Notes under the pieces: model-generated
The model's input: only the letters and a program-made list of their open reading frames with translations
Told to the model about the DNA's origin: nothing
Databases searched by the model: none
Assembly (NCBI GenBank): GCA_963738835.1
Contig: CAVTYH010000003.1
Span: 248,001 to 312,000 of the forward strand
Origin: CAVTYH01 sp963738835
GTDB lineage: Bacteria; Planctomycetota; Planctomycetia; Pirellulales; JADZDJ01
Reading direction: 5' to 3'
DNA length: 64,000 nt
Program-made: the position numbers and the translations under genes
Part shown: piece by piece, positions 43,593-52,184 of the stretch
Position numbering within the stretch: the stretch's first letter is position 1
Layout: each line of letters begins with the position of its first letter

Positions 43593-44294
43593 ATGTTGCG
43601 ATCAACCATTGGCACTGTGGTCCGAGCCACCCCAATTGCCGTCGCGTTGCTGCTCAGTGCTGCCGCCACTCCCGCGCCGGCAGCGGTTATCTTTGATAAC
43701 ATAAACGCAGCTACTGCAGCGTATGCCGCCGTGTTCCAGCAGTGGCTTGCTACAAGTTTCACGGTTGGCGCCAACAATGAAACACTGAGTTCGGTGGACG
43801 TTAAAATCGTAAACCCATTCGATCCCAGTGGAAACTTTATCGTGCGCCTGTACAGCAACAGCGGGAGCAACCTCCCTGACATGTTGTTAGAAACACTGTC
43901 GGGCTCGAGCAATCCAAGTCCCGCGGGAATCTTTTCTTATACAGGATCATCACCCCTTTCCGCCAACACTTCCTATTGGGTTGTCATGGGGGTAAGCAGC
44001 TCAAATGGTGGTGACTACTTTCCGGGGATTGATTTAAGTGTCGAAGTGGGTACTCCTGGTCCCATTGGATTCGCGAGGTCGTTTGATCAAGGATCTTCTT
44101 GGACCGCCGATGGTCTGAACCCATTGGGCTCTTTCTCCGTGCGCATGAATGGCCAAATGGCAGCTAGCGGGGTACCCGAGCCGACTGTGCTTACCTTTGC
44201 CATGATCGTGGCCCCGTTGTGGTTTACCGGGCACCGCATCCGCCGTCAACGCGCACGCGCGTTAATGGTTGACGCTCCTGTTTGCACGTGTTAG
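43593..44294 (+). CDS. PEP-CTERM surface protein
   Basis: 233 residues from ATG 43593 with AGAGGTGG ribosome site; signal peptide to about residue 33 (V-A-L-L-L-S-A-A-A-T-P-A-P-A-A). The C-terminal sorting signal is V-P-E-P-T, a hydrophobic helix (L-T-F-A-M-I-V-A-P-L-W-F) and a basic cluster R-I-R-R-Q-R-A-R. The middle is a beta-rich domain of the choice-of-anchor type. An exosortase would cleave at PEP; none is in the window. It is followed by another such protein and a polysaccharide exporter. Confidence 0.85.
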   Translation: MLRSTIGTVVRATPIAVALLLSAAATPAPAAVIFDNINAATAAYAAVFQQWLATSFTVGANNETLSSVDVKIVNPFDPSGNFIVRLYSNSGSNLPDMLLETLSGSSNPSPAGIFSYTGSSPLSANTSYWVVMGVSSSNGGDYFPGIDLSVEVGTPGPIGFARSFDQGSSWTADGLNPLGSFSVRMNGQMAASGVPEPTVLTFAMIVAPLWFTGHRIRRQRARALMVDAPVCTC

Positions 44295-44363
44295 TTTGCC
44301 GAGGCGCAGCCTATCGAAAGTTGTATGTATCTGGCGGAGGGCTTTTCCTCGTCGAGTGAACCT

Positions 44364-45388
44364 ATGCGACGAGTGCTGTCACTTGTAAACATGTGCCTGA
44401 TCGGGATGTACGCAGGTTCTGCGTCCGCCACGGTTACGGTCGCATTTTCTGGAACCGACAGCTTAGTGGCTCACGGCGCCGTTCGTGTGTCGAACGATAC
44501 TTTTAGCGCTGGGTTTTACGATTCGGCGCCATTGCTTGCCCCGTTCGTCTCTCCGCTGCCGGGCAGCCTCCGTCATGCTGAGCATCCAGCAATTGGCTTG
44601 GGAGTGAATATCGATGTCAATTATTTGATGCTCGACGGAATCGGAGGATATCAACTGACGCCGAATGGCTCGACAACCTTGTTTTCTTTTGGATCGCTTG
44701 ACAACTTCACCGGAATGCGCCTCACCCCCGGCGCGCGACTGCCCGCTGCGGCAGAAGTTGGCATCCTTCCGTCGGCGATCGACTTACCGAGTGGAATGAT
44801 AATTCCCTCGGGCGCAAGATCTACTCGGACTTTGCGGGACTGGCGATTGATCCGTATGATCCTGCAAGCTACTGGTACGATTCGGCGACTAACATCGAGC
44901 ACCGAACGTTGAAAGGGGGCACGTGGTCTTTTTTCTATGAAGATTCCGCGGGGCCGGGTACGTTCCACAAATTTGCGGAACTAGCCAACGTGACGTCCGC
45001 CATCCATCTCAACTGGGCAGACGGCACCCTGGTCAGTAATACCATGGGCACTCCTGTTCCGGTAGCCGATGTCATCTTGCCGACGGACTTCAGTAGTTTT
45101 GGTTTTGGACTGCTCAACGTCTCAGGTGTCTTGAGCAACGAAACCACGCTGGTAGATCCCACGACCGACGAGGTCGGACTCTTTGGCGTCTTTTCGCTCA
45201 GCGGCTCGGTCACTTTCGATGTCGAAAACGCCGTTTTGATTTCGGAGCCGAGTGGCGTAGTCCTAACGATTATCGGAGGTCTCGGGTTCATCGTTTGGAC
45301 GAGCGTTTGCCAGCGGCGTCGGCAAGTAAGGGTCCAAACTGTGCGTCGCAGCGTTTGCCAGGCTATTGATTCGTGGTCCTTACTGTGA
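44364..45388 (+). CDS. second PEP-CTERM-like surface protein, one frameshift
   Basis: About 341 residues after repair of one break near 44808 (GGGG reduced to GGG before R-K-I-Y-S-D-F). Start at ATG 44364 gives a signal peptide (R-V-L-S-L-V-N-M-C-L-I-G-M-Y-A-G); ATG 44325 is an alternative. The middle has D-P-Y-D-P-A-S-Y-W-Y-D-S and similar surface-type segments. The end is I-S-E-P-S-G, a hydrophobic helix (V-V-L-T-I-I-G-G-L-G-F-I-V-W) and C-Q-R-R-R-Q, a variant PEP-CTERM signal with SEPS, followed by about 20 extra residues. It overlaps the convergent small membrane gene by 26 bases. Confidence 0.75.
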
Positions 45389-45548
45389 AATCGGCCCGGC
45401 AGAAGTGCGAGCTGAGTACCACTTCCATGACAATCCACGCGAGTCCAATGGCGCTGTAAAAGAGAGGAGCCAATTTCAGGATGACATGAACCATGAACCA
45501 CAGCCCCAGCGATCGGATAGTGATTCCGAAAACGTCTTGAGATCTCAT
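45363..45548 (-). CDS. small membrane protein
   Basis: 61 residues from ATG 45548, with GGAG upstream. It begins M-R-S-Q-D-V-F-G-I-T-I-R-S-L-G-L-W, which resembles small planctomycete membrane proteins of unknown function, and has two hydrophobic stretches (about 11-27 and 30-47). The C-terminal part overlaps the preceding gene on the other strand. The function is unknown. Confidence 0.6.
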   Translation of the reverse strand: MRSQDVFGITIRSLGLWFMVHVILKLAPLFYSAIGLAWIVMEVVLSSHFCRADFTVRTTNQ

Positions 45549-45647
45549 GTTCGGTCTCCAATCGACTTTGCTCAAATCATCTGTTCCACCGGAAATTCGC
45601 GCGACTTACTTATTGTGGAGCTCTACAGCCACGCTGGCAGTTTCGTT

Positions 45648-45668
45648 CCCGACCGGATACGGGTCGGG
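45648..45668. repeat. CCCGACC palindrome
   Basis: CCCGACCGGATACGGGTCGG followed by G, 7-bp arms with a 7-base loop, seven bases before the end of the export gene; may help terminate it. Same family as 36440. Confidence 0.6.
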
Positions 45669-45675
45669 TTGAGCG

Positions 45676-46971
45676 TTACGGCACCACCGCGGTTTGGCCG
45701 CCGAATTGGTAGAACGTGCTGAAGGGCAATACGGAATACAGGCCTTTAGTGAAGTAGAGGTTGATTAAATCGTCGGCAATGAGGATCGGCGATTTGGGCA
45801 CCATGACAATGTCGCTGTCGTCGAGCCAGATTTCGCCGGCCGGACAGGGCTGCTTGTTGAAGAGCATTGTGCCTTGCATGTTTACCACGGTGGCCATTAG
45901 CCGCCAATCGTCGCCGCGGCGGAAGATGGCGATCTGCCGCAAATTGGCGCCAACCTTCCAACTACCGGCCATGCTGATGGCTTGCATCAATGTCGTGGGG
46001 CCTTCCATGATGAATCGGTTCGGTGTGTTTACTTCGCCGAACACATACACATAGCGCGGGGCCCGCTGGGTCAGAATCGGCGTGACTTCCACGCCCTCGA
46101 TGCCCAGCTCGTCTTTGTACCGCAGCGTGATTTCCTGCTTCAGCTCGTCGAGTGTGAGCCCTTGGGCCGGGATGTTGTTGAGACCTGGCAGATCGATCGT
46201 GCCTTGAGGCGTAATGCGTGCCGGCCGCCCCTGACCGCCGACGCCGGCCCGGTTATCGACGGTGGCCCGCAAATCGTCCAACTGCGTGTTCACTTTCAGC
46301 GGCGTGACGGTGATCGCGGGCTGCTTATAAAGCTTCGAGTACAATTCGTCGAGCTTCTTGCGAAGTTCTTGGACCGTGAGCCCTGCCGCACGCACTTCGC
46401 CCAGCAATCTGAGCGTAATCGTGCCGTCGGGCTGAATCACCAATTCGCGGTTCAACTGCTGATCGGTGAACGAATCGACCTGCACGATGTCGCCAACGTT
46501 CAGCCGATACGGATTGGGTTGCACATCTCGCGTGAGCCGGTAAACGCATTCGAGCACGTCATCAACACGCAGCCGATAAATGGGCACGTGAGCCTCGCGC
46601 CAGTGGCCGACATATTCGCCCTGGGCGTAAGCCTGCCAATCGATGGGACCCATCGCTTTCCAGCCGCGCGTGTGGCAACTGCATCCGCACGGCCCGTTGA
46701 CGGCGCAATCGACACCCAAAATCGGGCAGGGGGCAGCGGGGCCCAGCGCCTGGCAGAGTTGGATTGCGCCTTTGAAACCCTCTCCCTTTGGGAGAGGGAA
46801 GGCTGAGGGTGCTGACGTCGTTTCGGACACCCTTACCCCTTCCTTCTTCCAGCGGGAGATGGAGTGTGCTTTGAATTCGCTCCCAGGCACAGTTGGCGCC
46901 GAAAATTGATCGGTCCACCACAGCAATGCAAGCGCCGGCAGAGTCAAAGCCAATACCGTTGAGAATTTCAT
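45676..46971 (-). CDS. polysaccharide biosynthesis/export protein (Wza-like)
   Basis: 431 residues from ATG 46971 with a hydrophobic N-terminus. It has a Poly_export domain (Y-R-L-N-V-G-D-I-V-Q-V-D and I-Q-P-D-G-T-I-T-L-R-L-L-G-E-V) and SLBB-type segments (Y-V-Y-V-F-G-E-V-N-T-P-N-R-F, then M-Q-A-I-S-M-A-G-S-W). Outer-membrane exporters of this type move capsule or exopolysaccharide out of the cell. A cysteine-rich stretch near residue 90 (C-A-V-N-G-P-C-G-C-S-C-H) is unusual. A translated repeat at 46776-46812 adds about 12 residues near the N-terminus. It follows the TPR gene with a 10-base gap, so they form an operon. Confidence 0.88.
   Translation of the reverse strand: MKFSTVLALTLPALALLWWTDQFSAPTVPGSEFKAHSISRWKKEGVRVSETTSAPSAFPLPKGEGFKGAIQLCQALGPAAPCPILGVDCAVNGPCGCSCHTRGWKAMGPIDWQAYAQGEYVGHWREAHVPIYRLRVDDVLECVYRLTRDVQPNPYRLNVGDIVQVDSFTDQQLNRELVIQPDGTITLRLLGEVRAAGLTVQELRKKLDELYSKLYKQPAITVTPLKVNTQLDDLRATVDNRAGVGGQGRPARITPQGTIDLPGLNNIPAQGLTLDELKQEITLRYKDELGIEGVEVTPILTQRAPRYVYVFGEVNTPNRFIMEGPTTLMQAISMAGSWKVGANLRQIAIFRRGDDWRLMATVVNMQGTMLFNKQPCPAGEIWLDDSDIVMVPKSPILIADDLINLYFTKGLYSVLPFSTFYQFGGQTAVVP
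46776..46812. repeat. CCCTCTCCC hairpin repeat inside the export gene
   Basis: CCCTCTCCCTTTGGGAGAGG (46779-46798), then GAAGGCTGAGGGTG, an almost perfect palindrome translated in frame as S-A-P-S-A-F-P-L-P-K-G-E-G. Relatives at 33487 and 38451. Confidence 0.75.
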
Positions 46972-46981
46972 GATGTTGGCC

Positions 46982-48328
46982 TCACTTGCGTATCCAGGGC
47001 CAAATGCTGCTGTTCGTGGTTTTCGCCGCGGTGGTGGATTGCTGATCGGACGACTGTGCGGCACTGGCCGTGGCCGGGTGTGGCGCTGGCGACGACATGA
47101 CCGATGTCGTTGGCGATGTCGCGGCGGTCACCATCGAATTGCTGTTGGCAAACTTCTCGGGAGAAACCCACTCAATCGGATATCGCATTCCGGCGGTGGC
47201 GTAACCGCTTTTTTGCAGCCGAGCGACAGCGGCATCGGCTTCATGTCTGGCATCGGCGGCTTTCGTGGCATCGCCCAAGCGATCGCAAACGACTGCCAGA
47301 TTGCGCCACGAGGTTGGGGCATCCGAAACCGTGACCGACTGCTCGAAGACTGCTTTGGCATCTTTGAGTCGGCCGTATCGGGTGAGCAGTACGCCCAGTT
47401 CGTTGGCAGCCATGAAGTTTTGCGGTTCGACAACCAGCGCCGCTTGATAAAACGTCACCGCCTTGGCTTCAGCGATTTGCTCTCGCGGGCCGTGCATTTC
47501 AGCCGGTGCGACGCAAATTTTTCCCAGTCCGTGCAAGGCCAGCGAAGCCACCGCCTGATCGCCCGCCGCCGCCGCCAGTTGTTCTTGAGCGTAAGTCAGA
47601 TACATCCTCTGGGCATCGGCAACGGCGATTTCATCGAGCGGCCTGTCTTTCAGCACTGGCGTGTGGTGGGCGTCGACAATCAATTTCAAATTCAAGTCGG
47701 TTTCGAGCCGGTTATCACGGGGCACCAGGTCGCTCACTTCTTCCATGGCTCGCAAGCCTGCGGAAAGCGCCTTGGTGTGTGCCGTCGTGCCTCGCTGTTC
47801 ATCCAGGGCTTGGGCGATGATTCGCAGCGATTCGATGAACTGCGCTCGGGCGGAATAGAGGGCCGCGCGCTCGGCCAGATTGAATCCACGTCGTGCCGCT
47901 TGCTCGGCTCGCAGGGCGACGGCCGTCATTTCCGTCGACGGCGTGCTGGGCCCCCAGGGCAACGGCACGCTAGATTCGGTAGTATCGGCCGTTTCGCTGG
48001 CGGCCGACTTGGGCTCGGCCGGTTGCTGATTTTGCGTGGCACTGCGTTGTCGTGCGAGGTCGACTTCCTGGAGTTTGAATACTGCCGGCGCCGATTCGCG
48101 GTCGGAATTGCCAGGCGAACCAGCCTCGGATGCCGAAAGATTTGGACCATCGCTTTCTGTGATCGCACTACAGGGAACGACCAGCAATCGGGCGGGCGCA
48201 TTTTTGGCGGCAGCCGACGGCGGGCCTTGCGACGCCAGCGGCGCACGGCCACAACCCACCAGCGCGGCAAGCGCCAGACTGCACAGCAGACGGCCGGGCG
48301 CGCTCCAGGCGCAGTTCATACGATCCAT
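46982..48328 (-). CDS. TPR-repeat lipoprotein
   Basis: 448 residues from ATG 48328 (ATG 48319 is an alternative). A lipoprotein signal ends A-A-L-V-G-C-G-R. After a disordered Ser/Ala-rich part come helical repeats (about 130-360), with TPR-type segments such as F-Y-Q-A-A-L-V-V-E-P-Q-N-F-M-A-A-N-E-L-G-V-L-L. The end is a Ser/Thr/Ala-rich tail. It is in one operon with the Wza-like gene that follows, so it probably supports export or assembly of polysaccharide. Confidence 0.8.
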   Translation of the reverse strand: MDRMNCAWSAPGRLLCSLALAALVGCGRAPLASQGPPSAAAKNAPARLLVVPCSAITESDGPNLSASEAGSPGNSDRESAPAVFKLQEVDLARQRSATQNQQPAEPKSAASETADTTESSVPLPWGPSTPSTEMTAVALRAEQAARRGFNLAERAALYSARAQFIESLRIIAQALDEQRGTTAHTKALSAGLRAMEEVSDLVPRDNRLETDLNLKLIVDAHHTPVLKDRPLDEIAVADAQRMYLTYAQEQLAAAAGDQAVASLALHGLGKICVAPAEMHGPREQIAEAKAVTFYQAALVVEPQNFMAANELGVLLTRYGRLKDAKAVFEQSVTVSDAPTSWRNLAVVCDRLGDATKAADARHEADAAVARLQKSGYATAGMRYPIEWVSPEKFANSNSMVTAATSPTTSVMSSPAPHPATASAAQSSDQQSTTAAKTTNSSIWPWIRK

Positions 48329-48541
48329 CGTGGTGCGAAGCTTCGTCCGTGAATAGCCCGTAGGCCGAAATTGCGGCAACCATGCCGCGTCATGATGTCC
48401 GCATCGTCACGCCAAGGCTACCGTATTCAGCAAACCGGACGTCAAGGGCGAACGCGCAGCAGACGGATCAATCGGAAATTTGCGGCTGAAAGTGTATCTT
48501 GAACCAAGCATCGCACAATCGACATAAACGGAACCGGCGAT

Positions 48542-49462
48542 CTACAAGCTGCTGGGCGGATGCAGCAGCTGCGATAAGATCTCCAGGCTCTCAACCAACC
48601 GTGGACCGGGTCGGTTGAAATAAGCATTCCCATCGATGGGAAATACGCGACCCGTTTTGACCGCCGAAAGATTCTTCCAGCCGGTCCGAAGCGACAGCAT
48701 TTGCACTTCGATGCGAGCCCGATCGAGATTGAATCCGCACGGGCAAACGATGATTGCCTGCGGATCGAATTCGACCAATTCCGCCCAAGAGTGACACTGG
48801 CTATGCTGACCAGCCTTGGTCAATTCACAACGCCCGCCGGCGATCTCCAAAAGTTCTGGAACCCAATTTCCCGACAGCATAAGCGGTTCGGTCCATTCGA
48901 TGATCGCGACCCGCGGCCAATTAGCGCGTGGAATCTGGGACGTTTTGGCCTGCACTTGCTCAATTCGCAATCGCAAGTTCGCGACGATTTGCTGTGCTCG
49001 GTCCATAATCCCGGCAGCCCTGCCGATGCGAAGAATGTCGTTGAGCACATCGCCCAGCGATTGTGGATTTAGCGAAAGTATCGTGGCACCGTGCAGCTGC
49101 GGTTGATTTTGAATAGCGGCCAGCATGTCGGCGTGTCGCACCGCACAAACATCGCACTGGGCTTGCGTCACAATCAAGTCGGGCCGCAATTCTGCCAAGC
49201 GCACAACATCGATTTCGTACAGCGGCTTGCCTGCGGCCATCAGATCGCGCACTTGGTGATCGATCGCGCCGTTCTCGGCCGCCGAATTTACATTCGATCG
49301 GGTCACCCGCGGCAGTTGTGTGCATTCCGGCGGCCAATCGCATTCGTGACTTACCGCCACGACTTGCTCGCCCAATCCCAGCACAAACAGCATTTCGGTG
49401 CCGGCGGAGATGAGTGATGCAATTCGCACGGATGATGTTGGTTGGAAGGCAAACGTGCCCAC
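48542..49462 (-). CDS. BtuF-like cobalamin/siderophore-binding family protein
   Basis: 306 residues of the helical-backbone periplasmic-binding family: R-I-A-S-L-I-S-A-G-T-E-M-L near the start, S-H-E-C-D-W-P-P, R-P-D-L-I-V-T-Q and a C-terminal R-P-G-P-R-L-V-E-S-L-E-I-L. These proteins bind vitamin B12 or iron chelates for ABC importers. There is no clear signal peptide and no permease or ATPase gene next to it, so it may act in the cytoplasm or with a distant transporter. It is divergent from the aldehyde dehydrogenase gene across 60 bases. Confidence 0.83.
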   Translation of the reverse strand: MGTFAFQPTSSVRIASLISAGTEMLFVLGLGEQVVAVSHECDWPPECTQLPRVTRSNVNSAAENGAIDHQVRDLMAAGKPLYEIDVVRLAELRPDLIVTQAQCDVCAVRHADMLAAIQNQPQLHGATILSLNPQSLGDVLNDILRIGRAAGIMDRAQQIVANLRLRIEQVQAKTSQIPRANWPRVAIIEWTEPLMLSGNWVPELLEIAGGRCELTKAGQHSQCHSWAELVEFDPQAIIVCPCGFNLDRARIEVQMLSLRTGWKNLSAVKTGRVFPIDGNAYFNRPGPRLVESLEILSQLLHPPSSL

Positions 49463-49522
49463 TAGTCGCCGCTAATCAACAGCGCGATAATACCATCGTT
49501 CTTAGCTTCTGGAGTGTCAATC

Positions 49523-50944
49523 ATGAAAATGTTTGTTGCCGGCTGTTGGGTCGATAAACCAGAAAGAACGGACATCCGAAATCCGTTTGATGGCACGCTA
49601 ATCGACACGGTGCCCAAGGCGGATGCCGCCGATGTCGATCGGGCTTTGGCCGGCGCTGTAGAAGCAGCCGCTACCATGCGGTCGATGCCTGGTTATGAAC
49701 GCTACCGCATTTTGAACAAGGTTGCCCGATTGATGCAGGAGCGGCGCGCGGAGTTGGCAAGAATCATCAGCCTGGAGGAAGGCAAGCCGATTAAGGAAGC
49801 GACCATTGAAGCATCGCGAGCCGCGGAAACCATAGAGCTTTCGGCTGAAGAAGCGAAACGCATCGGCGGTGAGGTCTTGCCGCTGGATGGCGCCAGCAAC
49901 GGCGCGGGGAAATTTGGATTCACGCTGCGAGTTCCCTGCGGCGTGGTGGTGGCGATCACGCCCTTTAATTTTCCGCTCAATTTACCGTGCCACAAAGTCG
50001 GTCCGGCACTGGCGGCGGGCAATGCCGTGATTCTGAAGCCGGCGAGCGATACGCCGCTGGTGGCTTTAAAGCTGGTCGAGATTCTGCTGGAAGCTGGGCT
50101 GCCGCCGAAGGCTATTTCATGTTTGACCGGCGGCGGAAGCACACTTGGCAATGCCCTATGCACCGATCCTCGGGTTCGCAAAATCAGCTTCACCGGCAGC
50201 CGCGATGTTGGCGAATCGATTTTGAAAATGGCCGGCATCAAGCGTGTCACGATGGAGCTTGGCTCCAACAGTCCCGTGATCGTGATGGACGACGCAGATA
50301 TCGAGCAAGTTGCCGCCGCCGTTGCCGCCACAGGTTACGCTAATGCCGGGCAGGTCTGTATTTCGGCCCAACGGGTGCTGGCAGTGAAAGACATTTACGG
50401 CGATTTGGTTGATGCCCTGAAGCCGAAAGTCGAAGCGCTTAAGGTAGGCAATCCAATTTCTGAATCGACAATGCTGGGCCCGATGATCCGTGAAAGCGAT
50501 GCGAAGCGAGTTCACGATTGGATTCATGAAGCGGTCAGTGGTGGTGCGAAGCTGGTAACTGGCGGCGGGCGTGATGGTACGCATCACGAGGCAACACTGG
50601 TGGCGAATGTCGATCCCGCGATGAAAATCAGTTGCCAGGAATTATTTGGCCCCGCCGTTGCGGTTACCTCCGTTGATAATATCGACGAAGCAATTCGTCT
50701 GGCTAACGACACGAATTACGGCCTGAGCGCCGCGATTTTCACGCGCGATTCGAACCGGGCCATGCGATTTGTCCGTGAAGTCGATAGCGGGAATCTGCAC
50801 ATCAATTGGGGTCCGCAATGGCGTGCCGATCTGATGCCCTACGGCGGGCTGAAAGAAAGCGGCCTCGGCAAAGAGGGTCCGCGCTATGCCATTGAGGAAA
50901 TGACAGAAGTCAAGGCGGTTGTCGTGCACGGGCTATCGCCATGA
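49523..50944 (+). CDS. aldehyde dehydrogenase (GapN/lactaldehyde-type branch)
   Basis: 473 residues from ATG 49523 with GGAG upstream. Motifs: I-T-P-F-N-F-P-L-N, M-E-L-G-S-N-S-P (general-base Glu) and G-Q-V-C-I-S-A-Q (catalytic Cys). The P-F-N-F-P and Q-V-C-I-S-A-Q-R forms occur in non-phosphorylating glyceraldehyde-3-phosphate and lactaldehyde dehydrogenases. The substrate cannot be decided. It is only distantly like the other aldehyde dehydrogenase at 23625. Confidence 0.92.
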   Translation: MKMFVAGCWVDKPERTDIRNPFDGTLIDTVPKADAADVDRALAGAVEAAATMRSMPGYERYRILNKVARLMQERRAELARIISLEEGKPIKEATIEASRAAETIELSAEEAKRIGGEVLPLDGASNGAGKFGFTLRVPCGVVVAITPFNFPLNLPCHKVGPALAAGNAVILKPASDTPLVALKLVEILLEAGLPPKAISCLTGGGSTLGNALCTDPRVRKISFTGSRDVGESILKMAGIKRVTMELGSNSPVIVMDDADIEQVAAAVAATGYANAGQVCISAQRVLAVKDIYGDLVDALKPKVEALKVGNPISESTMLGPMIRESDAKRVHDWIHEAVSGGAKLVTGGGRDGTHHEATLVANVDPAMKISCQELFGPAVAVTSVDNIDEAIRLANDTNYGLSAAIFTRDSNRAMRFVREVDSGNLHINWGPQWRADLMPYGGLKESGLGKEGPRYAIEEMTEVKAVVVHGLSP

Positions 50945-51085
50945 AATCGGCGGCGAAATGCATGACTTCCGAGCATCGATAAAACCGATCGGGTCGACAA
51001 AATCGCTGCTTTCCTCGCGCACTGCGGTGAGGTAACCTTAATGGTGGCGGCCGTGGTTCGCCCTCATTTCAAAACGGAACATCTC

Positions 51086-51460
51086 ATGACCAATGACAAC
51101 GACGAAAGAACAAAAAAGCGCAAGCCATCGTTTGTGGAACGAGTGGCCGAAAAGATGGGGATGCACGCAAGCGCCAAGGCCGTGTATGCAGAGCCCGTGG
51201 AGCGAGATGGAGTGACGATTATTCCCGTGGCTAAAGTGCGTTGGGGTTTCGGCGGCGGCAGCGGCAGAAAGAGCGGAGAGCGCGGCAAAGGTGGCGGAGG
51301 TGGCATGCAGGCCACGCCGCTGGGGTACATCGAAATGAAAGATGGCGAAACGGAATTCAAGTCGATTCACGATCCGATCAGTCTAGTGCCAATCATCGCC
51401 GTCGGCGGCTTCGCCGGCTGGGTGCTCCTGCGTGCACTGCGGAAGCTCTTCCGGCGATGA
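51086..51460 (+). CDS. GerW/YtfJ-family protein with C-terminal membrane helix
   Basis: 124 residues from ATG 51086. Central features are V-Y-A-E-P-V-E-R-D-G-V-T-I-I-P-V-A-K-V, G-F-G-G-G-S-G and G-G-G-G-G-M-Q-A-T-P-L-G-Y-I, which define the YtfJ (GerW) spore-protein family; the glycine-rich loop is conserved. A membrane helix lies at about 100-117 (V-P-I-I-A-V-G-G-F-A-G-W-V-L-L), followed by R-K-L-F-R-R. Relatives exist in many non-spore-forming bacteria, where the role is unknown. Confidence 0.85.
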   Translation: MTNDNDERTKKRKPSFVERVAEKMGMHASAKAVYAEPVERDGVTIIPVAKVRWGFGGGSGRKSGERGKGGGGGMQATPLGYIEMKDGETEFKSIHDPISLVPIIAVGGFAGWVLLRALRKLFRR

Positions 51461-51494
51461 AGCAAATCGCCACGGAGAAATCAGCTATCTGTGT

Positions 51495-52181
51495 TTACTT
51501 ACGCTGCGGAACAGTCGCCGAGCTTCCAAAGCAGATGCCGCGGGATTTTGCTGCTCGCGACGTGAAGGCGATTCGATGTCGCGTCGGGCCAATCGTTGAT
51601 AGTCGGCCCAATTCTTGAAAGCCCAAGCGACGGCAACCACGAAGCGATGCAAAATTCGTCCATTCAATAGTGGTGACGAGCTTTGTCACACCACGATGGG
51701 CCAGATTTTTCAGTGCCAAAGCCACCGTCGCGGCGTACAGTCGGCGGCCACGGTAGTCGGGATGTGTGAACGCTTTGTACATGTACGCGACATCCGTCGG
51801 CAGCGACATGGCGACACCCAAGTGATGCTCTGGCTCAATAGAGCCGCTCGCATACCAGCTATAACTGGCAAGCTGACCACCGCTGGCGATGGCTGCGAAA
51901 CATAGATCGAGACCGCGGGTCGCGCGGACCGCGAAGGATGCATCCAAATCATTCTTCGGATCTGCGGCAAAACCGGAGACTTCTTTAGCCGTAAGAAATC
52001 GGAACTGGAACTCGGGGTCGGATTCGATCGAGGCCGGTAAGCAGCCAGCATCGAGCCACAACATTTCATTGACTTCCAACCGCAGCAATTTCTGTGCTGA
52101 TCGCGAAACTGCACGCTGTAGTGCAGCCTTCCAGCCGAAGTGCTGCCGTGTCTGAGCGATGTTCTGAAATGCAATCGACAT
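51495..52181 (-). CDS. GNAT-family acetyltransferase
   Basis: 228 residues. The acetyl-CoA binding motif A is H-P-D-Y-R-G-R-R-L-Y-A-A-T-V-A-L-A near residue 138, followed by N-F-A-S-L-R-G-C-R-R-L-G-F. The N-terminal 90 residues are specific to a planctomycete-type subgroup. Substrate unknown. It lies three bases after the end of the GGDEF gene on the same strand and probably shares its operon. Confidence 0.82.
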   Translation of the reverse strand: MSIAFQNIAQTRQHFGWKAALQRAVSRSAQKLLRLEVNEMLWLDAGCLPASIESDPEFQFRFLTAKEVSGFAADPKNDLDASFAVRATRGLDLCFAAIASGGQLASYSWYASGSIEPEHHLGVAMSLPTDVAYMYKAFTHPDYRGRRLYAATVALALKNLAHRGVTKLVTTIEWTNFASLRGCRRLGFQELGRLSTIGPTRHRIAFTSRAAKSRGICFGSSATVPQRK

Positions 52182-52184
52182 GGC

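Noticed and set aside
46970..48352. Open frame of 460 codons opposite the TPR lipoprotein gene
   Set aside because: The minus strand has a lipoprotein signal, TPR segments and an operon link to the exporter; the plus frame lacks any family pattern.
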